A program made the position numbers and the translations under genes. This document shows positions 1 through 6,677 of a stretch of DNA of 42,879 nucleotides, one piece after another (positions within the stretch are counted from its first letter, which is position 1; every line of letters begins with the position of its first letter). The notes beneath the pieces were generated by a model that was given only the letters and a program-made list of their open reading frames with translations, did not search any database and was not told the origin of the DNA. This stretch comes from an uncultured Lachnospiraceae bacterium (lineage in GTDB: Bacteria; Bacillota; Clostridia; Lachnospirales; Lachnospiraceae), in assembly GCA_900554205.1 (NCBI GenBank), contig USGM01000011.1, positions 1-42,879 of the forward strand. Reading direction: 5' to 3'.

Positions 1-405
1 ATTGCGCAGGCGGCTGACGGCATCGGCGACGGCATCACCGACGCGCTGGATCAGGCGGTGGACGCCCTGCGGGACGCCATGAACGCCTCACCGGAGCTGT
101 CGCCGGAGGAGCAGGCGCTGCGGCAGGAGCTAACCCGGAGCCAGTCCCGGCTGGAAAAGCTGGAGGAGCTGCGCAGGCAGGCGGCAGACGCCGCTTCCTC
201 GGCAGCCAAAACAGAATTTGAAATGACGGCTGTGCGCGCGTCGCTGCGCGAAGCTGAGGATGAGGTTCTGCGCCGGACGGAGGAGCAGAAGCAGGTGCAG
301 CTGCTCGCTGCTGCGGTGGAGGAAAATCTCGACTCGATCGAAAAAGAACTGGCAAGGCTCGATTCGCGCTCCGGCGGCGAGGAAGGGAAGCTGCAGGCGC
401 TTTGA
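1..405 (+). CDS. C-terminal fragment of a coiled-coil protein, 5' end outside window
   Basis: The frame is open from base 1 and stops at 403-405, so only about 134 C-terminal residues are present. They are rich in Ala, Glu, Arg and Leu with heptad-like spacing, as expected of a long coiled coil. No catalytic motif or named family is recognisable. GC content of bases 1-360 is about 65% by hand count, above the genes to the right. The last residues (GKLQAL) are encoded in sequence that, on the other strand, appears to belong to the GGDEF gene. The stop is therefore probably not the native end, and the fragment seems joined to unrelated DNA. That it is coding rests only on the open frame and composition. 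Confidence 0.4.
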   Translation: MAQAADGIGDGITDALDQAVDALRDAMNASPELSPEEQALRQELTRSQSRLEKLEELRRQAADAASSAAKTEFEMTAVRASLREAEDEVLRRTEEQKQVQLLAAAVEENLDSIEKELARLDSRSGGEEGKLQAL

Positions 406-2136
406 CTCGTGGGCGAGCTTGTCAGTGACATTATCGATCAGCCTGTCGGGGTCAATGTCCTCTGTCCATATACCGCCGATGAAAAATTCGTCTCCGCCGA
501 TCCGGCAGATGATCCAGTCGGACGGAAGCTGGGAGCGCAGCACGGACACGGCGGTACGCAGCGCGAGATCCCCGTTGGCATGACCGTACTGATCGTTGAT
601 AACCTTCATGCGGTCAATGTCTGCCAGCATAATGACGCTGGTTTTTCCGAGACGGTGAGCCTCCTCCAGCATCGGATAAGCGATCTGTTCGCAGCCTGTC
701 CGGTTGTAAACGCCGGTGAGAACATCCGTGACGGACAGGTTGGTGAGCTTCTGTGTCAGTTCCCGGATCGTGATATTTCTCCGAACCTGCTCCAGACACA
801 TATTTACCTGCCGTGTCCAGATGTACAGATAGTGATCCTCCAGAACATCGATATTTCTTGAGAACATGGCAAAGCCATAGGAACGTTCGTCGTTGTGCAG
901 CGGGACAAAGATATACATCGCCGGATCAGGTCTTGTGCTCGCCGCACGGAATATGACATCCCGGCAGCCAATCGTCTGATGAGGTCTTGCGAGCCCATTG
1001 TTCAGTGCGCAGATGACATCGATATTTTCGCTGTAGCCGGTCGTTTTCAGGTTGACATCGCGCTCCTGAATGCGGAAAAATTCCTTCTCGAGACAGAGCA
1101 GGAAATTGTTGCCCTCCATCCAGTTGCTCCTCTGAAAGAGATGCTTGAAATTCTGGTACAGTGTCTCGGCTGTATCGGAGCCTCTGACAGCCCAGTGGAT
1201 TTCTCTGAAATGGCAGTCGTAGCGCAGGGCGTCACCCGTGCGGCAGGACGGCTTTGCTTCCTCGGGCATTGCACAGCCGCAGCTCGGACGGCAGATAAAG
1301 TTTGTCGGAATGACAGTGGCTGTCGGAATATCGGAGCCCTCTGTCTTGTCCAGCAGAAGCTGCATTGCCTTCTGCCCCATGGCGTGCCAATCGCGGCTGA
1401 CCGTTGCCAGAGGTGGCTGCATGTCGCGGCTGACCTTGATATTGTCGAAGCCCGTGACGAGAACATCGTCCGGGACATGATAGCCCAGCTCTTCCAGCGC
1501 ATCGTAGACACCCAGCGCCATCAGATCATTTGCACAGATGAAGGCGTCCGGCAGCCCACCGTGTTCATCGACCCATTTGATGACCTGCGTCTTTGTCGGG
1601 TCCTGACTCCATCTGCCGAAGATAATATCCTCATCCTGTATGCGCAGCCCATTTTCGTGCGCGACATTTTTGACTGCCTGAAGCCGCGTGGTATTTTCCA
1701 CATGATCTTCCGGACCGCTGACATATACAATGTGCTTTACGCCGTGCTCGAGGATCAGATGCCTCGTCAGCTCCTGCATACCGCTGTAATTGTCGGTCAG
1801 GATGCTCGGAATGCCGTTTAAGACATATTCCAGGCTGACAGCCGGAATCCCGGACTCCATGACGGAACGGTATACATAGTCGGTTTCTTCCTGTAAATTG
1901 AAAGAATTCGTCATCAGAATGGCGAAATCAAAATCCTTCAGATTGGGAAGCCGGAAAATATTCGATTCGCCGATGTTGATTTTCGTGTACTCATCCTTGG
2001 CGGAAAAATCCATGAATACAAAGACATCGGTGTCCGTGACCGTGGCAACCTCTGAAACTCCTGTGAGAAACTGCTGTACATAATCGATCGCCCATCCATT
2101 GGCGAAAACCGCTAATCTTTTTCTGATGTGAAGCAC
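130..2136 (-). CDS. LacI-type sugar-sensor domain / GGDEF diguanylate cyclase, C-terminus broken
   Basis: Residues about 5-290 resemble the periplasmic-binding/LacI effector domain (YVSGPEDHVEN, FICANDLMALGVYDAL, VLVTGFDNIKVS) but no DNA-binding helix-turn-helix precedes it. A middle region of about 170 residues has no motif I can name. A GGDEF domain starts near residue 470 (TDVLTGVYNRTG) with the signature IGGDEFF at about 546-552. No upstream RxxD inhibitory site is evident. The family makes cyclic di-GMP from two GTP; the sensor probably binds a small carbohydrate (inference). The recognisable domain ends near residue 585 (KRLQLPF). The remaining roughly 80 residues are read antisense through the GC-rich left-edge segment, so the last third of the GGDEF fold is missing. 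The start is GTG at 2134-2136 with a weak AGGA upstream; other starts are possible. Confidence 0.75.
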   Translation of the reverse strand: MLHIRKRLAVFANGWAIDYVQQFLTGVSEVATVTDTDVFVFMDFSAKDEYTKINIGESNIFRLPNLKDFDFAILMTNSFNLQEETDYVYRSVMESGIPAVSLEYVLNGIPSILTDNYSGMQELTRHLILEHGVKHIVYVSGPEDHVENTTRLQAVKNVAHENGLRIQDEDIIFGRWSQDPTKTQVIKWVDEHGGLPDAFICANDLMALGVYDALEELGYHVPDDVLVTGFDNIKVSRDMQPPLATVSRDWHAMGQKAMQLLLDKTEGSDIPTATVIPTNFICRPSCGCAMPEEAKPSCRTGDALRYDCHFREIHWAVRGSDTAETLYQNFKHLFQRSNWMEGNNFLLCLEKEFFRIQERDVNLKTTGYSENIDVICALNNGLARPHQTIGCRDVIFRAASTRPDPAMYIFVPLHNDERSYGFAMFSRNIDVLEDHYLYIWTRQVNMCLEQVRRNITIRELTQKLTNLSVTDVLTGVYNRTGCEQIAYPMLEEAHRLGKTSVIMLADIDRMKVINDQYGHANGDLALRTAVSVLRSQLPSDWIICRIGGDEFFIGGIWTEDIDPDRLIDNVTDKLAHESKRLQLPFLAAGARIEPCQFFFDRVEIFLHRSSEQLHLLLLLRPAQNLILSFAQRRAHSRHFKFCFGCRGSGVCRLPAQLLQLFQPGLAPG

Positions 2137-2171
2137 CCCGCATTCCTGAATAAAACCCCTATAAAGGGAGG

Positions 2172-2198
2172 ATGCCAGAGAACATTGTCCTCTGGCAT
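2172..2198. other. Perfect 9-N9-9 inverted repeat upstream of the GGDEF gene
   Basis: ATGCCAGAG (2172-2180) and CTCTGGCAT (2190-2198) are perfect inverted repeats around nine bases. No plus-strand gene ends here, and on the minus strand it lies in the leader of the GGDEF gene with no U-tract, so it is not an obvious terminator. A CATAAT -10-like box on the minus strand (2206-2201) would put the transcription start at the edge of the repeat. That geometry suits an operator or a 5' RNA hairpin. This is inference. Confidence 0.5.
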
Positions 2199-2341
2199 TT
2201 ATTATGAAAAAGTTATTTAGTAAACAAGTAACTGTAGCTGGCTTTTTTGTTTGCTTTGTTTTATCTTATGGTCTTAGTATAGGGGAAGAAAATGTCTAAA
2301 GAATGATGATTAATTGAAAAATACTTGAATGATTTGTAAAC

Positions 2342-2383
2342 AAAATATGAACGAGACAGTACTTTGGTACTAGCCTCGTTCAT
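2342..2383 (-). terminator. Intrinsic terminator of the cyclophilin gene
   Basis: Arms ATGAACGAG (2347-2355) and CTCGTTCAT (2375-2383) pair over nine bases, with an inner AGTAC/GTACT stem and a four-base loop. Read on the minus strand, the stem begins 10 bases after the cyclophilin stop and runs into the T-rich ATTTTG. The plus-strand side lacks a T-run. Confidence 0.8.
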
Positions 2384-2393
2384 GCCGGTCATA

Positions 2394-2921
2394 TTACTTG
2401 TTCAATTTCTCGGGTTCAGGGTACTCCTGGCCGAAGGTCTCTACCGTGATGGTGTCGATCACCTGCGGCTCCAAGGGTCTGTCGCTCCAGTCGGTTCTTG
2501 TCTCGGCAATCTTGTTTACAACGTCCATACCCTCGATTACCTTGCCGAAAGCGGCATAGCTGCCGTCGAGGTGCGGAGCGTTCTTGTGCATGATGAAGAA
2601 CTGGCTGCCGGCGGAGTCGGGATGCTGGGCTCTCGCCATGGAGAGCACGCCCTCCGTGTGCTTCAGGGAGTTATCCACACCGTTTGCGGCGAACTCGCCC
2701 TTAATGCTGTAGCCGGGGCCACCCATACCTGTTCCGTCGGGACAGCCGCCCTGAATCATGAAGCCCTTGATTACGCGGTGGAAGATCAGACCGTCATAGA
2801 ACTTCTTGTTGATCAGACTGATAAAATTATTTACGGAAACGGGCACAATGTCCGGATATAACTCTGCCTTGATGACATCTCCGTTTTTCATGGTAATGGT
2901 GACAATGGGATTTTGAGCCAT
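2394..2921 (-). CDS. Cyclophilin-type peptidyl-prolyl cis-trans isomerase
   Basis: This 175-residue protein is a single cyclophilin domain. Recognisable motifs in order are FHRVIKGFMIQGGCPDGTG (catalytic Arg and ligand face), GEFAANG, GVLSMARA, SAGSQFFIM and LDGSYAAFGKVIEGMDVV. The family isomerises X-Pro peptide bonds during protein folding. No signal peptide or membrane segment is present, so it should be cytoplasmic. The ATG at 2921 has AAAGGA seven bases upstream. The gene is monocistronic: a promoter lies at 2966-2994 on the minus strand and a terminator just after the stop. It is divergent from the GNAT gene, and their promoters overlap. Confidence 0.96.
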   Translation of the reverse strand: MAQNPIVTITMKNGDVIKAELYPDIVPVSVNNFISLINKKFYDGLIFHRVIKGFMIQGGCPDGTGMGGPGYSIKGEFAANGVDNSLKHTEGVLSMARAQHPDSAGSQFFIMHKNAPHLDGSYAAFGKVIEGMDVVNKIAETRTDWSDRPLEPQVIDTITVETFGQEYPEPEKLNK

Positions 2922-2926
2922 AGGAA

Positions 2927-2955
2927 TTGTCCTTTCTGTGAAAAGTAATTATAAT
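2927..2955 (+). promoter_or_regulatory. Probable promoter of the GNAT gene
   Basis: TTGTCC (2927-2932), a 17-base spacer and TATAAT (2950-2955) face right. The -35 box overlaps the leader and SD region of the cyclophilin gene, so the two divergent promoters are interleaved. Confidence 0.55.
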
Positions 2956-2965
2956 AACTATTGGG

Positions 2966-2994
2966 ATTATACCGCAAAATAAAAAGACCGTAAA
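2966..2994 (-). promoter_or_regulatory. Vegetative promoter of the cyclophilin gene
   Basis: On the minus strand, TTTACG (2994-2989) is followed after 17 bases by TATAAT (2971-2966), a perfect -10 box. The start codon is 45 bases downstream. Confidence 0.7.
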
Positions 2995-3010
2995 GAGGGA
3001 AGTGAACGGC

Positions 3011-3754
3011 ATGCACTATTTGGAAAAAACTGAGATTCATACGGAGGAGACAAGAGGAACGCTGTATGTGACGGATGACAGCGGCCTTGCAAATGAGCTT
3101 AAGAATAAAGGAGAAGCCGTCCTGATCTATTTTCACTCCGGCAACAGCGGAGAGGATTTCTCGGGGTTCCGTTTTGGGGTGGAGGATCCGGAGCAGTTAG
3201 AACCGGAATATGCCGAGCGGGTGTACAGGAGACTGAAAGGTCTGCCGTGGAAGATCCTTGAGACGCAGAGATGCATAGTCCGGGAAACTGTACCGGAGGA
3301 TGTGGAGGACTTTTTTGCCATTTACAGCGACCCTGCCATCACGGAATACATGGAGGATCTGTACCCGGATAAGGAGCAGGAGCGGGAGTATATCAGGCAG
3401 TACATCGAGCAGGTCTACACCTTTTATGAGTTCGGCGTGTGGACGGTCGTGGAGAGGGAGAGCGGCTGCGTGATCGGAAGAGCGGGATTTTCCTATCGCC
3501 CCGGCTATGATGAGCCGGAGCTCGGTTATACGATCGGTGTACCGTGGCAGCGGAAGGGCTATGCCGAGGAGGTCTGCCGCGCCATCCTCGCCTATGGCTG
3601 GGAGCAGCTTGGCTTTGAGTGCGTTCAGGTGCTGGTGGATGCGGAGAACGAACCGTCACTGCTTCTCTGCGACAAGCTGGGCTTTCAGGCAGTGGAGGAG
3701 CTCACTATGAACGACAGACCGTTTTTCCGTCTCTTGATAAAAAATAAAAATTAG
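3011..3754 (+). CDS. GNAT-family N-acetyltransferase with an extra N-terminal domain
   Basis: The protein has 247 residues. The C-terminal 160 form a GNAT domain of the RimJ/RimL type (RCIVRETVPEDVEDFFAIY, VIGRAGFSYRPGYDEPELGY, GVPWQRKGYAEEVCRAIL, CDKLGFQAVEEL). Such enzymes move an acetyl group from acetyl-CoA to an amine. The substrate cannot be told. About 85 residues precede it (TLYVTDDSGLANELKNKGEA) and recall a small alpha/beta module that I cannot name. The chosen ATG has AGAGGGA about ten bases upstream; an in-frame GTG at 3002 sits too close to that SD. The stop comes just before the amt promoter. Confidence 0.85.
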   Translation: MHYLEKTEIHTEETRGTLYVTDDSGLANELKNKGEAVLIYFHSGNSGEDFSGFRFGVEDPEQLEPEYAERVYRRLKGLPWKILETQRCIVRETVPEDVEDFFAIYSDPAITEYMEDLYPDKEQEREYIRQYIEQVYTFYEFGVWTVVERESGCVIGRAGFSYRPGYDEPELGYTIGVPWQRKGYAEEVCRAILAYGWEQLGFECVQVLVDAENEPSLLLCDKLGFQAVEELTMNDRPFFRLLIKNKN

Positions 3755-3757
3755 TTG

Positions 3758-3786
3758 TTGACAGGGAGAAGGTGCGGTGCTATACT
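3758..3786 (+). promoter_or_regulatory. Strong vegetative promoter of the amt-PII gene
   Basis: Consensus TTGACA (3758-3763), 17 bases, then TATACT (3781-3786). The predicted start near 3793 leaves a leader of about 124 bases before the ATG. Confidence 0.85.
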
Positions 3787-3792
3787 CCCATA

Positions 3793-3916
3793 CATAAAGC
3801 GAAGGCGCTATGGAGAGATCCGTAGTGCCTTTTTGTTTTTGACGATGCGATGGGGCTTCAAAGGGAAGAGTCTCGGCATCGTTTTTTTTATAAAATTCAT
3901 AAGAGGAGGAAATATT
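3793..3916 (+). promoter_or_regulatory. Structured leader with two tandem terminator-like hairpins upstream of amt-PII
   Basis: Hairpin 1 pairs AAGGCGCTATGG (3802-3813) with CCGTAGTGCCTT (3820-3831): 12 pairs including two G-U, closed by hexaloop AGAGAT and followed by TTTTTGTTTTT. Hairpin 2 has arms ACGATGC (3842-3848) and GCATCGT (3876-3882), with further internal pairing, and runs into eight Ts. Both lie between promoter and ribosome-binding site, so transcription must read through them to express the gene. That suggests attenuation or antitermination. The A1/G4 hexaloop of hairpin 1 resembles RNA loops bound by ANTAR-domain antiterminators known for nitrogen genes, but only one such loop is clear. 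Confidence 0.7.
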
Positions 3917-5683
3917 ATGACTGAGGAGATTATGAGTGCTGTTCACGGAGAAGTATTTGGCGTCTGGTTTCTGATCGGCGCCGCGTTGGTATTCTGGATG
4001 CAGGCGGGCTTTGCAATGGTTGAGACCGGTTTTACCAGAGCGAAGAACGCCGGCAACATTATTATGAAGAATCTGATGGATTTCTGTATCGGTACAGTGG
4101 TATTCATCCTGATCGGATTCGGACTGTTTCTGGGGGAGGATCTTGTCGGATTGATCGGCAAGCCCGGATTTGACATTTTTACATCCTATAAGGACTTTAA
4201 CTGGTCTGCTTTCGTATTTAACCTTGTGTTCTGTGCTACGGCAGCAACGATCGTATCCGGCGCCATGGCAGAGAGAACAAAGTTCCTTTCCTATTGTATC
4301 TATTCCGGTGTTATCTCAGCCCTGATCTATCCGGTAGAGGCACACTGGATTTGGGGCGGCGGCTGGCTTGTACAGCTCGGCTTCCATGACTTTGCAGGTT
4401 CCTGTGCGATCCATATGGTCGGCGGTATCTCGGCGCTGATCGGTGCGAAGATGCTCGGGCCCCGTATCGGAAAGTTTACAAAGGATAAGAGCAGACATAT
4501 CACAAAAGTGCATGCTTTCCCCGGACACAACATTCCGATCGGTGCACTCGGCGTATTCATCCTCTGGCTCGGCTGGTACGGCTTTAACGGTGCAGCGGCA
4601 ACGAGCGTTGAACAGCTCGGTTCCATCTTTGTCACCACGACAATCGCTCCGGCTGTGGCAACAGTGGCCTGTATGATTTTTACCTGGATTAAGTACGGCA
4701 AGCCCGATGTTTCCATGTGTCTGAACGCTTCCCTTGCAGGACTGGTTGCAATTACCGCATCCTGTGACGTGACAGATGCTTTCGGTGCAATCATCATCGG
4801 TACGGTCGGCGGTCTGCTGGTTGTGTTCGGTGTCTGGTTCTTGGATAATAAGTTACATATCGATGACCCCGTCGGTGCTGTTGCGGTTCACTGCCTGAAC
4901 GGTATCTGGGGAACAATCGCTGTCGGACTTTTTGCAACAAATTCCGCACCCGGCTACAGCATCGCGGATGCAAACGGTGTAGAACTTACCGGTCTGTTCT
5001 ATGGTGGCGGCTTTAAACTGCTCGGGCTTCAGCTTTTAGGCTTCGCATCTGTTGCAGCGTGGACAGCTGTCACTATTACCATCACCTTCCTTGTAATCAA
5101 GGCGACTGTCGGACTCCGCGTCTCAGAGGAAGAGGAAATCGTAGGTCTGGATGCGAAGGAGCACGGTCTTGCATCGGCATATGCGGGCTTTTCCATCATG
5201 GATGTATCGGGCGGTCTGATGGATGTAAATGAAAATACAGATCTCGGCGAGAGCGAGTACGATGCGGCATCCGAGACGAAGAAGAAAGCCTCCGTTCCTG
5301 TTGTGGAGGTTCCCTCCGCAGTATCTACGGGCATGCATAAGGTAGTTATCATTGCAAAGATGACAAGATATGATGCGCTGAAGAAGGCTATGAATGACCT
5401 CGGTGTAACCGGTATGACGGTGACGAATGTTATGGGCTGCGGCATCCAGAAGGGAGCCGGTGAGAAGTACCGTGGCGTCGAGATGGATGCGACGTTGCTG
5501 CCGAAGGTCAAGGTTGAGGTTGTTGTGAGCAAGATTCCTGTCGAAAATGTGATAGAGGCCGCAAAGAAGGCGCTTTACACGGGACATATCGGAGACGGCA
5601 AGATCTTTGTATATAATGTAGATAAGGTTGTAAAGGTTCGTACCGGTGAGGAGGACTTTGCAGCACTGCAGGATGTTGAATAA
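3917..5683 (+). CDS. Ammonium transporter fused to a C-terminal P-II (GlnB/GlnK) domain
   Basis: This 588-residue fusion starts with a full Amt channel of about 430 residues. It includes the twin-histidine pore residues (H166 in AIHMVGG and H325 in VAVHCLNG) and about 11 membrane segments. After a charged linker, a complete P-II domain covers residues 473-588: HKVVIIAKM, TGMTVTNVMGCG, T-loop EKYRGVEMDATLLPKVK, and TGHIGDGKIFVYNV with KVRTGEED. The T-loop Met after RGVE replaces the Tyr-51 that GlnD uridylylates, so regulation should be by ATP/ADP and 2-oxoglutarate binding (inference). Amt conducts ammonium and P-II normally docks to plug it; here regulator and channel are covalently linked. 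ATG 3917 has an AGGAGG SD. The frame stays open upstream through the leader, but that part has no transporter homology. Confidence 0.95.
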   Translation: MTEEIMSAVHGEVFGVWFLIGAALVFWMQAGFAMVETGFTRAKNAGNIIMKNLMDFCIGTVVFILIGFGLFLGEDLVGLIGKPGFDIFTSYKDFNWSAFVFNLVFCATAATIVSGAMAERTKFLSYCIYSGVISALIYPVEAHWIWGGGWLVQLGFHDFAGSCAIHMVGGISALIGAKMLGPRIGKFTKDKSRHITKVHAFPGHNIPIGALGVFILWLGWYGFNGAAATSVEQLGSIFVTTTIAPAVATVACMIFTWIKYGKPDVSMCLNASLAGLVAITASCDVTDAFGAIIIGTVGGLLVVFGVWFLDNKLHIDDPVGAVAVHCLNGIWGTIAVGLFATNSAPGYSIADANGVELTGLFYGGGFKLLGLQLLGFASVAAWTAVTITITFLVIKATVGLRVSEEEEIVGLDAKEHGLASAYAGFSIMDVSGGLMDVNENTDLGESEYDAASETKKKASVPVVEVPSAVSTGMHKVVIIAKMTRYDALKKAMNDLGVTGMTVTNVMGCGIQKGAGEKYRGVEMDATLLPKVKVEVVVSKIPVENVIEAAKKALYTGHIGDGKIFVYNVDKVVKVRTGEEDFAALQDVE

Positions 5684-5713
5684 GCGTTCATCTAATTCCC
5701 TTAGTTTAGTATA

Positions 5714-5781
5714 GCGGAAGCCGTATGTCTGCGACACATGCGGTGGCCCCGGGTGCTTCCACCACCCGGGGCCTTTCCGCG
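5714..5781 (+). terminator. Terminator region after amt-PII, branched hairpin
   Basis: The core is GGCCCCGGGTG (5745-5755) paired perfectly with CACCCGGGGCC (5763-5773) and followed by TTT. A second hairpin (CCGTATGT/ACATGCGG, 5721-5743) and outer arms GCGGAA/TTCCGC enclose it, giving a three-way-junction-like fold. The T-run is short for an intrinsic terminator. It separates the convergent amt and hflC genes. Confidence 0.6.
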
Positions 5782-5789
5782 TCTGTGAT

Positions 5790-6659
5790 TTATTTACCGT
5801 AAAAGATCTGTGCAATCGGGGAATCCGGCGACAGGATCACGGTCTTGTTGCCGCCCTGCATGGACAGCTTTAAAGCGTCCAGACTTCTGACGAAGGAGTA
5901 GAACTCCTGCTTGGATTCGTCGTTGTACGCCTCCGACAGGATTCTCATGTATTCCGCTTCACCCTCCGCGATCAGGATAGCGGCATCCTTCTCTGCCTCG
6001 GACAGCATGACGGTGACATCCTTGTCGGTCGTATTCCGGATCTTCTGTGCCTCGGAACTTCCCTCTGCCGTGTAGGTCGCTGCAATGTTGTCACGCTCAG
6101 AGATCATTCGCTCGTAAACGGCAGCCTTGTTGTCACTCGGAAGATCGAGCTTCTTTGTCTCGAAATCCAGAAGTTCAATGCCGTATTGATCCAGCGAGGA
6201 ACCGATATTGCTTATGATTGCCGCAGAGAGCGCGCCGTTACGTCCGGAAATGACATCCTCCTGCGTCGTGCTGCTGATGACGTTCTTCGTCGAGTTGTAC
6301 ACAATGGCATCGAGACGACCCTCCGCCGCGGAAATAGAACAGTTTAAGGTCTGCGCAAACTTAATAGGGTCGGTGATATGCCAGAGGATGTAGCTGTCGC
6401 AGATCATGGATTTCTTGTCGCTGGTAATGACATCCGAGGGAGACAGGTCGTATAGCAGTGTCTGCTTCGGGAGCGTATCGACGCTCTGGATGAAGGGAAC
6501 CTTGAAGCTCAGCCCCGCCTCTGATATAACGTGGTCAATCTTACCGAACTGCCGGATCAGACTGTACTCATTTTCCTTTGTGATGACGATGCTGGATGCA
6601 CCGATCATCAATACCACAAATACAATGACTGCTATAAAAATTTTTTTAACTGTTTTCAT
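5790..6659 (-). CDS. hflC: HflC-like SPFH/band-7 membrane protein (protease modulator)
   Basis: The 289-residue protein has one N-terminal membrane anchor (about residues 7-27) and then an SPFH/prohibitin domain with HflC features: ENEYSLIRQFGKI, GLSFKVPFIQSV, DSYILWHITDPIKF and a charged helical tail (AEGSSEAQKIRN, ILIAEGEAEYMRIL). HflK and HflC assemble into a cage around the FtsH protease in the membrane and limit its access to substrates. The gene is 18 bases downstream of hflK and clearly co-transcribed. GAGAGG lies about 13 bases before the ATG, a loose SD spacing. No ftsH is in this window. Confidence 0.9.
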   Translation of the reverse strand: MKTVKKIFIAVIVFVVLMIGASSIVITKENEYSLIRQFGKIDHVISEAGLSFKVPFIQSVDTLPKQTLLYDLSPSDVITSDKKSMICDSYILWHITDPIKFAQTLNCSISAAEGRLDAIVYNSTKNVISSTTQEDVISGRNGALSAAIISNIGSSLDQYGIELLDFETKKLDLPSDNKAAVYERMISERDNIAATYTAEGSSEAQKIRNTTDKDVTVMLSEAEKDAAILIAEGEAEYMRILSEAYNDESKQEFYSFVRSLDALKLSMQGGNKTVILSPDSPIAQIFYGK

Positions 6660-6677
6660 CGTTTATTCTATGCCTCT

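Noticed and set aside
895..1821. Plus-strand open frame of 308 codons inside the GGDEF gene
   Set aside because: Antisense shadow of a recognisable LacI-sensor/GGDEF protein; no SD and no motif.
3755..3916. 54-codon N-terminal extension of the ammonium transporter
   Set aside because: Runs through the promoter region and hairpins; the AGGAGG SD supports ATG 3917, where Amt homology begins.
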